A stretch of DNA of 35,576 nt. It comes from an uncultured marine group I thaumarchaeote (lineage in GTDB: Archaea > Thermoproteota > Nitrososphaeria > Nitrososphaerales > Nitrosopumilaceae). The translations under genes and the position numbers were made by a program. The notes below the pieces were generated by a model. It had not been told where the DNA came from and did no database searches. It saw only the letters and a program-made list of their open reading frames with translations. Within the stretch, counting starts at the first letter, position 1. Every line of letters begins with the position of its first letter. Below, one piece after another: positions 26,352 through 35,160 of the stretch. The stretch lies in NCBI GenBank assembly GCA_902511735.1, contig CABXGK010000005.1, positions 1 through 35,576 on the forward strand. Reading direction: 5' to 3'.

Positions 26352-27295
26352 TTAAACGTTAGATTGTTCCAGATCGAAATCACCATCTTCAAGAATTTTT
26401 ACCATTTCTTCAATTCCATCTTCAGCCAAAAACTTAGTTGAAAAATTCAATTCATTTTTTATTCTATCAAAATTTACAATGTAGTCTCTTTTATCTTCTT
26501 TTTCAACAATATTCAATGGTACATTTAGTCTATCACTCACTTTTTCAGCAATTTCTCGTTTTGTGTAATTTTGAATAGACGAGCCAACATTATACACACG
26601 AGAAAGTATGCCTTCATGTTCAATACATAACAGTATTGCATTAGAGATATCACTTACATGAACAATAGGTCTGTGTACTTCTGGCATAAAGACATTGATT
26701 TGTTTTTTCTAACCATGCTTCTTTGATAAAATCACTTACTAGCAAATCAAATCTCATTCGTCCTACAGATAATCCATATGCTGTTGCACAACGTAATACA
26801 GTTGAATTAGAAATATTTTTGATCAAGTATTTTTCAAGATTTACCTTCGTTTCAGCATATAATGATGTAGGGAATAAATCACCATCTTCATCAACCATTT
26901 CTTTGGCTTGACCATAATTAGAACAAGTTGATAATTGAATGAATTTTTTAATATTTTTTTTCTTTGCAAAGATCTGCAAGGTTTTTTGCTGCTTCAAAAT
27001 TTACTTCAACTGCTTCTTCTGGTTTAATTTTACAAAGTGGTTCACCAACTAATGCTGCAAGATTAACAACATAATCTCCTTCATGAATATGTTTACTCAT
27101 AAAATCTAGATCTCGAATATCTTTCTGATAAAATTCAATTCTATTAGAGTTATAAAATTCATTTTTAAAATTAGAATCTAATTTAAAATCTAGTCTATCT
27201 ATTATTGTAAGATTATAATCAGTTTTTTCAAGTAGAATTTCTGTTAATTTTGTACCAATGTACCCAGATCCACCACAAAGAATTATCCTTTTCAA
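26352..27295 (-). CDS. NAD-dependent epimerase/dehydratase (extended SDR), doubly frameshifted
   Basis: Two extra bases break it, in the T8 run 26954-26961 and the T6 run 26703-26708. Removing one base from each gives a 313-aa frame. The NAD motif is GGSGYIGTKL, VNLAALVGEP follows, the active-site region is STCSNYG, the catalytic pair is in YAETK, and VHRPIVHVSDI is the usual late motif. This form, with a cysteine next to the active-site SNYG, is common in SDRs of surface-sugar clusters. Exact reaction unknown. It begins at TTG 27295 and is followed at once by the DegT gene, which may aminate its product. Confidence 0.75.
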
Positions 27296-27335
27296 TTATT
27301 TTTTCAGAGTTTTATTTCATTGAAATAGGTTTCTA

Positions 27336-27406
27336 TTGAATAAAACTTGAATATTTTTTTAAATTATTCAATGTTGTTTTGATAAGTAATAGATAAAAAT
27401 TGAATA
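27336..27406. promoter_or_regulatory. Divergent promoter region with repeated TTGAATA motifs
   Basis: TTGAATA occurs at 27336-27342, 27347-27353 and 27400-27406, and its complement TATTCAA at 27365-27371. The second copy and the complement form a perfect 7-bp inverted repeat with an 11-nt spacer. The motifs lie between the divergent SDR (27295) and glycosyltransferase (27449) genes and could be regulator sites; base composition makes chance possible. Confidence 0.35.
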
Positions 27407-27448
27407 AATGAAACAATTTTAATAAACAAATTTTTAGATGATAAATAA

Positions 27449-28431
27449 TTGGTTGACAAAATTAGAATTGCTGTAATTTATAGAAAAGAGATGGAATTTT
27501 TATCTCCTACTTTCAGAGATAATACATTATATTATTTTTTCAAACATGCATTAAATAGAAATCAACGTTTAGATGTAGAATTTTTTCTTGCAGAAAAAAA
27601 ATTTGATATAAAGATTTTAAAAAATAATTTTGATGTTATCTTGTTACCTGATAATAGATTTCCACATATTCCAACTGAATTATTAAATATTGAAGAAACA
27701 AATATCCCTGTAATATCTAGAACAGGAGATCCACATCATATAAAAAAATATAACAAATTACAAATTCATGAATCACATAAAATAAAATATTATTTTGGAC
27801 CCTTGACAGAAGATTATTTCCATAAATTCTTTCCTAAAGAAATAAAATTTAAGTTCATAATGGCAGGATTAGAATCTGATTTATATAATTCAATAAAACC
27901 ATTTGATGACCGCATATCTAACAAAATTCTTAACACCGGAAATATAGGAAATATAAAAATTAAATCTCGTATTGCAAATGCAATATTAAATCCAAAAATG
28001 TCAAGTTGGTATTTTATAAATTAAGAACTTTGTGTAATCAATTTCCACACGTGGATTATTCTGGTATGTCTCAGAATTCTTACATACATGAAGATTATCC
28101 ATCATACGTATCTGGATATAAGAGTGCTATTGCTGCATCAACATATTATGCAGTAATAAAATATTTGGAACTTACAGCTGCTGGCTGTTTAACATTTATG
28201 GAAGTTTCAGAAAAAAATTACGATGCAAAAATTTTAGGTTTTGAGGATTACAAAAATGCCATATTTATTAATGAAAAAAATTACAAAGAAAAATTCAATG
28301 AATTCCTTCACAATAAAGACAATCCTGAATGGAAGAAAATTGCTAATGCGGGTAGAACACACACATTAGCAAATCTGAATAATGATAAAATGGTTGAATC
28401 ATTAATTGAATTAATTGAAGAAATAATTTAA
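27449..28431 (+). CDS. CgeB-like glycosyltransferase, frameshifted
   Basis: Adding one T to the T4 run near 28010-28014 joins both halves as SSWYFYKLRTL and gives a 327-aa protein. The C-terminal half has KYLELTAAGCLTFMEVSE and ILGFEDYKNAIFINE, the glycosyltransferase group 1 pattern of CgeB/PF13524-type GT-B enzymes. The N-terminal half is a Rossmann-like domain with VILLPDNRFPHIP. A nucleotide-sugar-dependent transfer to the growing glycan is likely, donor unknown. The start is TTG 27449, supported by an A/T box around 27413-27426. It is transcribed alone and converges with the GT39-like gene. Confidence 0.7.
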
Positions 28432-28446
28432 AAAATATTTTTTTTT
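28430..28446. terminator. Possible terminator between convergent genes
   Basis: The palindrome AAAAAATATTTTTT (28430-28443) continues into a T9 run just after the CgeB-like gene and before the stop of the converging GT39-like gene. An oligo-T stop of this kind suits archaeal termination. Confidence 0.4.
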
Positions 28447-28451
28447 ATTTA

Positions 28452-30042
28452 TTAATAATTTAAGTTGTATTTTTTTTCAAATTCGATATAGTTAATATGG
28501 AAAATTTTAACTCTTTTTTCTTCTGCTATTCTTTTGGAATCATAAACTTTTTCTAAATATGGATATTTTTGTTCATTATTATAAATTGAATTTAAATAAT
28601 CACTATTATTTTTTTGATAAATCACTAAATGTGTTAAACCTTTTTTATAATTTTTAGAAATAAATTCTTCAATGTTTTCATGTTCTTCAGTTACAAATTT
28701 TTTTATATCTAATGAAATTTTTCGATTTTCACCATATGGAACTAATTCAGGCCATTTTTCTTGTATAATTGCAACTTTTACTAACGTACCTCCGTCATAA
28801 TTATTGATGCCTTTTGCAAATTTTACTACTTTTTTTGCATCCTCAAAAGACTCCATTTGGTTTGCAGAATTATAAGAGTTGAATCCCTCATCATTTTCTA
28901 AAATTACTAGAAAAAATGCAGATGAAATCACTATCGGAATTATTAACATTAAAACATTCTTTCCAATTTTTGAATAAATCTGATTTATTCCATATCCAGA
29001 AAATAATGTTATTATTGGAATTAATATGAACAAATATCGAACTTCTTGAATTCCTTTTCCATATGCGTATAAACTAGTCAAAGATAAAATTATAAAAAAT
29101 ATTAAAATTATGATTTTATTTGAAGAAATTCTTTTTTTGAATACAATAAATGAAAATATTGAAAATAAAATCAAATTTGGCATTAAAACCCATACCAAAT
29201 ATTTTGAATAATTAAAAATTCCATTTTTAATAAATTCTCCCATATTTTCTGACATGCTTGCAGTTTTTTCAAGTTGATTTTCTGTGTTAATTATCATTTC
29301 TTGTTCTGAAATTTGCGCAGCATATACTACGGTATCAAAAATACTCATATTCATATCACTTGTCAATGCAAAATCTGCAGAAAATGCTATAACACAAAAT
29401 ATAATTAAACCAATTGCTAACTTTGCAATTTTTTTTATTTTGAAATCTTTTTTAATAATGAAACTTACAATTAATGGTATCAAAATCAAGATACCTTCTT
29501 GTCTTACAATGAATCCAAAACCTGCTATAATGTATGAAATAAAATAATATTTTGAATCTTTAACAAAAACAAACATTATCGATAAAGTAATAAAAAATAC
29601 AAAAAGTGGATCTGAAATACCTAATAAAGAATTTTCTATAATTTTTGGATTAAAAATAAATAATGATGCTGCAACTATTCCAATTTCTTTTTTAAAAAAA
29701 TATTTTATTAGATAATATAATGGGATCAATGTTAAAACAGAAATTAATACACTAACCATTCTTTGAATATTCATTAAATCAATCATTTCTGGATTGTTGA
29801 TTATTGCAAAGAATGGTGAAAGAAAAATTGGCCATCCAAATTTGTTAATTACATATCCATCCGGAAAAAACATCTCCTTGTGCTAACGCTATTGAATATG
29901 AAAAATAATCAATTGCATCAGTTGAAACAGGAATGTCAGTTGGAAAAAAATATAATCTTACTAATAATCCTGCTATACCTACAAGACTGATGATTAGAAT
30001 CTCTTGTTTTTTATTAATTGATTTTTTTTCTATTTCTAACAT
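28452..30042 (-). CDS. GT39/ArnT-like integral membrane glycosyltransferase (GT-C), frameshifted
   Basis: Dropping one base from the A6 run 29865-29870 joins the N-terminus to the rest as GDVFPDGYVINKFGWP, giving 529 aa. The first helix (15-34) is followed by STDAIDYFSYS with D42 and D45 in the first extracytoplasmic loop, where GT-C enzymes keep their catalytic aspartate. About nine further hydrophobic segments follow, then a soluble C-terminal domain of roughly 150 residues. Such enzymes use polyprenyl-phosphate sugars to glycosylate proteins or glycans outside the membrane. The start is ATG 30042; a TTG three codons upstream is possible. It follows the DegT aminotransferase by 17 nt. Confidence 0.75.
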
Positions 30043-30059
30043 TTCACACAACTAATTTA

Positions 30060-31238
30060 TCACAAATTTTTTTGAATTGAAATTATTGTTTTTATAACGA
30101 CATCTTGTTCTTGTTTCTTAATATCTGGATATAATGGAAGTGATATAATTTCATCATATAATTTATTAGAATTTTCAAGTTTATCTCTTGTTATTCCTAG
30201 TTTTCTGTAAATCAAAAATTTATTCAATGGTTTGTAGTGAACAGTTGTTCTAATCCCTGCTGACAACAACTTTTTGAATAATTGATTACGTGATATAGGG
30301 AATTTATTTTTTAATATTCGTAAAACATACAAATGACATGCATGATCATTTAGATTTTTTTCATTTGGGATGGATACACCTGTGATATTTTTTAAAAATT
30401 TATTATAATATTTGAAAGCATCTCTTCTTTTCTTATTCATTATTTGAATTTTTTTTAATTGACTTAGTCCTAATGTAGCACGAATCTCATCTAATCTATA
30501 ATTATATCCTGCATCATCAATTTCATAATCCCATGGAAAGCCTTTGGAATATCTTTCTGTTAATGAATGTGTTATTCCATGATTTCTAGCAATTCGTGTA
30601 TTTTCGGCTATTTTTTTATTATTTGAAATAACCATTCCTCCTTCTAATGTTGTAATATTTTTAGTTGGATAAAATGAAAAACATCCACAATCACCAAATG
30701 TACCTACATGTTTCTTTTTGAATTTTGTCCCAATTGCATGTGCACAATCTTCTACAACAAATAATTTGTAAGATTTTGCTATTTTCATTATTTTTGTCAT
30801 ATCACATGAACGTCCTGCAAAATGAACTGGCATTATAGCTTTAGTTTTATTGGATATGTTGGATAAAATTGATTCAGGAGAAATATTCATTGTATCTTCT
30901 TCAACATCAGCTAAAACTGGTTTTGCACCTGCCAATAAAACAGCATTTGCAGTTGCAACAAATGTCATATTTGGTACTATCACTTCGTCATTTTTGCCTA
31001 TGCCTAGAACTTTTAATGATAAATGTAATGCTGCAGTTGCATTTGATACACCTACTGAATATTTTGAATTTACAAATTTTCTAAATTGGTTTTCAAATTT
31101 AATTAATTTTGGACCATTTGTAAGTAATTTTCCATTTAATGCATCTAAAACTGCTTTTTTATCTGAAGTTGATAATGATGGAGTAAAAAATGGAACTTTT
31201 ATGTTAGGATTTGCAAATGAATCTTTTATATTTTTCAT
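30060..31238 (-). CDS. DegT/DnrJ/EryC1/StrS sugar aminotransferase (third of three)
   Basis: 392 aa. The PLP lysine is K193 in FSFYPTKNIT, the pyridine-binding aspartate is D164 in EDCAHAIG, and VSNATAAL is the phosphate loop. TNGPKLIKFE near the N-terminus and a long C-terminal substrate half make it the fullest of the three DegT proteins. It aminates a 4-keto or 3-keto nucleotide sugar, using glutamate in characterised members. It lies 8 nt downstream of the GT4 gene and 17 nt upstream of the GT-C gene, in a minus-strand run from 32447 to 28452. Confidence 0.92.
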   Translation of the reverse strand: MKNIKDSFANPNIKVPFFTPSLSTSDKKAVLDALNGKLLTNGPKLIKFENQFRKFVNSKYSVGVSNATAALHLSLKVLGIGKNDEVIVPNMTFVATANAVLLAGAKPVLADVEEDTMNISPESILSNISNKTKAIMPVHFAGRSCDMTKIMKIAKSYKLFVVEDCAHAIGTKFKKKHVGTFGDCGCFSFYPTKNITTLEGGMVISNNKKIAENTRIARNHGITHSLTERYSKGFPWDYEIDDAGYNYRLDEIRATLGLSQLKKIQIMNKKRRDAFKYYNKFLKNITGVSIPNEKNLNDHACHLYVLRILKNKFPISRNQLFKKLLSAGIRTTVHYKPLNKFLIYRKLGITRDKLENSNKLYDEIISLPLYPDIKKQEQDVVIKTIISIQKNL

Positions 31239-31245
31239 ATAAATT

Positions 31246-32447
31246 CTAGCCTAAATCTCCGTTGTTTAACTTTATAGCTTTTTCATAAACCGAAAAAACT
31301 TGATTCGACATACTATCTAAATTAGCCTCGTTAGAAACCATTTCGAATCCTGATTCAGCTAATTTTTTACATTTTGATGGATTTTGTATTAATTCCAAAA
31401 TTGCATTGGCAAGATCTTGCGGGTTTGAAGGTGGAACAAGTAAACAATTTTCATTATGAGAAATTGTAAATGGAATTCCGTGTGCAGTAGTACTAATGAC
31501 AGTTTTTTTACATGCAAAACCTTCTAAAGGTGTAAGTGGAGATAACTCCCATTTAGATGGTAATACTAAAAATTTACATTCATTATATGCTGAGATTACA
31601 TCTTCTCTTTTAGGTTTTTTAATAATTATTAATTTTTCAGAAATATCAAATTTTGTAATTATTTCTTCCATTTTTTTTTCATAGCCGAAGTCAACACCCA
31701 TGATTACAATCTTTATTTTTTCTAAAAATGGATTCTGTTTAATTAGATCTACTGCTTTTAAGAGTGTGTCAATACCTTTTACTTCATGAAATCTTCCTAA
31801 AAATAAAATAAATTCATTATTAATTCCAAATCTTTTAGCAAAATCAGGTTTAAAATTTTTTATTTCATTAAGATCAATTCCATTTTTTACAATAGAAATT
31901 TTTTTTTCATCAGAAAATTTTAAAAATATTTTCTTTTCATATTCATTAGGTACTATGATTTTAGTTGCTTGATTTACTATGAATTTAATCAATGGTTGTT
32001 GTATTTTTATCAAAATTTTCTTTTTAAAAGAAGATTTTTTGAGATCTGGATGAGTTGTAAGTCCACCCTGGTCCGAAATTACCAATGGAACATTTTTTTT
32101 CTTTGAAACAATGGTGGCTATGAATGCCTGAAAACTTCTAATTCCAACTGCATGAATAACATCAAAGTCATCTTCCATCATTTGTTTATACATTCCTGGA
32201 TTTACAAAAAAAGAAATACTGAAAACCAAACATTAGTTCTTTTAATTGTAAAATTTTCAATTTTTTCTTTTTTTGGTAATTTCTTATTGAATGTATTACT
32301 GTTATTTGCAAAATCTAGATTTGTAGTATAAATCGTTAATATGTGACCAATGTTTGAAAGTTTTTTTGAAATATTCACACATAAAAACATAATTCCTCCA
32401 AATTGAGTTGCAGGCAATGATGCTGGACATACTAGTGCAATTTTCAT
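31246..32447 (-). CDS. Glycosyltransferase family 4, frameshifted
   Basis: Adding one base to the A7 run 32206-32212 joins the halves as FSVFLFFVNPGMY, giving 400 aa. The N-terminus MKIALVCPASLPATQFGG is a standard GT4 opening and argues for ATG 32447 rather than the TTG at 32456; an A/T box 27 nt upstream agrees. Further landmarks are VIHAVGIRSFQAF, DQGGLTTHP, FLGRFHEVKGIDTLL and the EX7E motif in WELSPLTPLEGF. It adds a sugar to a membrane-linked glycan; donor unknown. It leads the minus-strand run that includes the third DegT gene and the GT-C gene. Confidence 0.85.
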
Positions 32448-32531
32448 AATATTCAAAGTCTAAATCCAAAGTATTTATCATTCACTCAGTTTTAATCAAA
32501 CGATAAATCAATTATATTTATAATTCTAAAA

Positions 32532-33305
32532 TTATTTTTTCTTAGCTATTAAAAACCCCATATCATTATGATGTTGTCTTGTTGTTATATCATAACCGGC
32601 ATTTTTAATTTTTAATATAAGATTTTCTCCAAGTTCTGGTTTTGAATCTGCTAAATGATATTCTATTATTATATTTTGAATTCTATCAAAATATTTGTCT
32701 GGTAGTGAATTAATAATTTCATATTCTGCACCTTCACAATCTAATTTTAATATTTTACATGAATTGATATTATTTTCGTCAAAAATTCTTTTTAGTGGAA
32801 TAGATTTGACTGTAACAAAATTATTATTTTTTCCAAAAACACTGTGTGCTGAATCATCATTATTTAAAAATAATTTCATTTCAGATGAATTTTCTGATAC
32901 CGCTAAATTAAATGGAAAAACATTTTGTAATTTATTAGATTTTAAATTATCTATTAATAAATTAAAATTATTTTGAATTGGTTCAAATGAAAAAATTTTT
33001 CCATCTGAACATAATTTTGAAACTAATAATGAAAATAATCCAATATGTGCACCAATATCAATAATTATATCGTCTTGACTAATACTAAATTTTTCAATTT
33101 CATATTCTTTCATCATCCAGACATTGGTTAATGCCATTAAATCAGTTGATTTAGTACGAATTTTTATTTTTAAATCATTTTTTGTTTTAAAAATAATAAA
33201 TTCATCTTTTACAAGATTATAGTAAACTTTTGGGTAGGAGTACCAATTTTTGAATATTTTTCTTGAATCAAGAAAAATTTGTAAATTTTTGAAAAAACCA
33301 GTCAT
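32532..33305 (-). CDS. FkbM-family SAM-dependent methyltransferase
   Basis: 257 aa. Motif I is IIDIGAHIGLFSLLVSKL, followed by FSFEPIQNNF and the family-typical LKLDCEGAEYEII late motif. FkbM enzymes O-methylate hydroxyls of polyketides and sugars; here the likely target is a glycan sugar. It is the first minus-strand gene left of the palindrome-bearing spacer at 33306-33388, and 84 nt separate it from the next gene start on its strand, so it may have its own transcript. No membrane segment is seen. Confidence 0.88.
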   Translation of the reverse strand: MTGFFKNLQIFLDSRKIFKNWYSYPKVYYNLVKDEFIIFKTKNDLKIKIRTKSTDLMALTNVWMMKEYEIEKFSISQDDIIIDIGAHIGLFSLLVSKLCSDGKIFSFEPIQNNFNLLIDNLKSNKLQNVFPFNLAVSENSSEMKLFLNNDDSAHSVFGKNNNFVTVKSIPLKRIFDENNINSCKILKLDCEGAEYEIINSLPDKYFDRIQNIIIEYHLADSKPELGENLILKIKNAGYDITTRQHHNDMGFLIAKKK

Positions 33306-33350
33306 TATGTTAAACTAAGATTTGGTCTGAAATATATTTTCGTAGTAATG

Positions 33351-33373
33351 AGTAAGTTAACTTTTAACTTACT
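33351..33373. promoter_or_regulatory. Perfect 23-bp palindromic site in a divergent promoter
   Basis: AGTAAGTTAA (33351-33360), CTT, then TTAACTTACT (33364-33373): perfect 10-bp arms with a 3-nt centre. It sits 16 nt from the TTG at 33389 and 46 nt from the FkbM start, over the expected TATA zone of the plus-strand gene. That position suits an operator for a dimeric regulator; a hairpin in RNA is less likely because it lies upstream of the expected transcript. Confidence 0.5.
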
Positions 33374-33388
33374 GAATTTTGAATCAAT

Positions 33389-34330
33389 TTGTTGAGATTA
33401 CTAATAACTGGAGGTCTTGGTTTTATTGGCAGTCATCTAGTAGAATCATTATCAAAAAAAAATCACAATATATTGATTTTAACAAAAACTTTCTCTAAGA
33501 AATCTAATATTCAAAAACTGAATAAAAATATCACCATAAAAAAAATTGATATAACAAATTTCCAAAAAGTTGGGAAAATAATTGAAAGTTTTAAACCAAA
33601 TATGATAATACATTTAGCGGGTAATACCTCGCATTCGAAATCATTTGAGAAACCACTCCAAGATGTTGATTCAAATACAAAAACTACATTATTCATGCTA
33701 GAAAAAATCAAACAACTTGAAATTCCATGTAGATTCATTCTTGGAAGTACTTTCATTGTAATTGGAAAACCAACAAAACTTCCAGTTGATGAAAAAACAC
33801 CGTGTAATCCAACCACGATTTATGGAACTAACAGATTAGCAAGTGAACATCTTTGTAAAATTTATCATGATCTTTATGGAGTAAATACCAATATTTTTCG
33901 AATAACAAATTCATATGGTCCCAGAGAACAAATTATACCAAATAAAAACGCAGTAAATTTTTTAATTCATAATTCATTCCAAAAAAGAAAAATTAGTATT
34001 TTCAATAAAGGAAATTTCTTTAGAGATCTAATTTATGTTGAAGATGTTATTACTGGAATAAACACAATTATCAGGAAGGGAAAATCTGGTGAACTATATT
34101 GGATCTCCTCAGGAAGAAAAACATGGTTTAAGAAATTTGCAAAAATATTGCAAGAACAAACACAATGTGAAATAAATTATCCGCCAACTCCAAATTACAC
34201 TAAAAAAGTTGATGTAGGAAATTTTGTAGTGAATAACTCAAAATTAAAAAAATTAGGCTGGAAACCAAAAGTTACACTTAATGAAGGAATAAAGAAAACA
34301 CTAGAATTTTTTGAAACTAATACTTTATAG
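33389..34330 (+). CDS. NAD-dependent epimerase/dehydratase (extended SDR) with YxxxR active site
   Basis: 313 aa from TTG 33389 (a second TTG follows at once at 33392). The NAD motif is GGLGFIGSHL; HLAGNTSHSKS, LGSTFIVIGKP and FRDLIYVEDV follow in the usual order. The active-site pair reads YGTNR, with arginine where YxxxK has the catalytic lysine. This may change or weaken the chemistry, although some extended SDRs tolerate such a change. The C-terminus LGWKPKVTLNEGI is typical of sugar-nucleotide SDRs. It is the only plus-strand gene in this part and overlaps the converging deacetylase by 14 nt. Confidence 0.8.
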   Translation: MLRLLITGGLGFIGSHLVESLSKKNHNILILTKTFSKKSNIQKLNKNITIKKIDITNFQKVGKIIESFKPNMIIHLAGNTSHSKSFEKPLQDVDSNTKTTLFMLEKIKQLEIPCRFILGSTFIVIGKPTKLPVDEKTPCNPTTIYGTNRLASEHLCKIYHDLYGVNTNIFRITNSYGPREQIIPNKNAVNFLIHNSFQKRKISIFNKGNFFRDLIYVEDVITGINTIIRKGKSGELYWISSGRKTWFKKFAKILQEQTQCEINYPPTPNYTKKVDVGNFVVNNSKLKKLGWKPKVTLNEGIKKTLEFFETNTL

Positions 34331-35159
34331 AATTTTTTGATAAAAATTTTGTAAAAGATGTAAATTCAAATTTGTTTAGAATTTCTTCCATTTTATTAAA
34401 TGCAGTATTAATATTATGAAATGTAATAAATTGTTCTTTTATTGGAAGTTTTATTTTTGGTATATGTTCTGGCGTTAATTCCCATGAATGAATATAAAAT
34501 GTTGCAGGAATATTTTGCTTTTGATAATTCATTATAGCATTTTTAATAATTTTTTTTGGTAATGTTCTTAGATAAAATCCTCCACCTGCAGGCATTTTTT
34601 TACCTAGGAATTTTGTAACTAATAAAGGAAATTCTATTAATTTTCCATTAGGATCATCTTTTTCTAGAGAGTTACTTGATATTCTGTAAGGCTTAATTTC
34701 TGCATTTGGCAGTCCATAAAGTTCAGTTTTTACAGGCACAACACTGCTATCAAAACTATAATTATATTCAGCTAGAAAATCAATAATCCATGAACTATTT
34801 TTATTCAATGAAAATGTAGGTGCACGAAAACCTTTTGATCTCTTATTAGTTAATTTTGAAAATTGTGAAATTTCATTAGCAAAGTTATCTTTAAAATTTA
34901 AAGAATCTATTTTTTTATGATTCATTGTATGAAATGCAATTTCATGTTCATTTTCTATTATTTTATCTAAAATTTCTGGATTTTTTTCAATCAATTCACC
35001 AACTACAAAAAATGTTGCTAATGTTTCATTTTTACGAAGCATGTTTAGTATTTTATCTAAGCCTTTGAACATTGTTTGTGTATGATTGAGATCTTTTACA
35101 TATTTTTGAACTAATTCTGGATGATACCAATCTTCAAAATCTATTCCTAAGAGATTCAT
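34317..35159 (-). CDS. Polysaccharide deacetylase (NodB fold, DUF3473-like)
   Basis: 280 aa. FEDWYHP at 8-14 is the first metal and catalytic motif, with ATFFVVGEL next, HTMNHKK supplying the H-x3-H metal ligands, FRAPTFSL as the RAP motif, and FYIHSWEL near the end. FEDWYHP and the GGGFYLRTLP segment match the subgroup seen with exopolysaccharide systems (PEP-CTERM/XrtA-type deacetylases). It removes N-acetyl groups from glycan HexNAc residues using a divalent metal. No signal peptide is visible. Its ATG is next to the stop of the acyltransferase, so the two are probably one operon. Confidence 0.9.
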   Translation of the reverse strand: MNLLGIDFEDWYHPELVQKYVKDLNHTQTMFKGLDKILNMLRKNETLATFFVVGELIEKNPEILDKIIENEHEIAFHTMNHKKIDSLNFKDNFANEISQFSKLTNKRSKGFRAPTFSLNKNSSWIIDFLAEYNYSFDSSVVPVKTELYGLPNAEIKPYRISSNSLEKDDPNGKLIEFPLLVTKFLGKKMPAGGGFYLRTLPKKIIKNAIMNYQKQNIPATFYIHSWELTPEHIPKIKLPIKEQFITFHNINTAFNKMEEILNKFEFTSFTKFLSKNSIKY

Positions 35160-35160
35160 T

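Noticed and set aside
29845-30051. Separate 68-aa small membrane protein
   Set aside because: It is the N-terminal helix and catalytic-loop start of the GT39-like enzyme, separated only by a one-base indel in the A6 run.
30850-31242. 130-aa plus-strand ORF opposite the third DegT gene
   Set aside because: Shadow frame; the minus strand carries all PLP-enzyme motifs.
2945-32212. Programmed ribosomal frameshifting as the reason for the split genes
   Set aside because: Breaks occur in both directions and in unrelated families, with no common slippery heptamer and no evident downstream structure; homopolymer indels explain them better.
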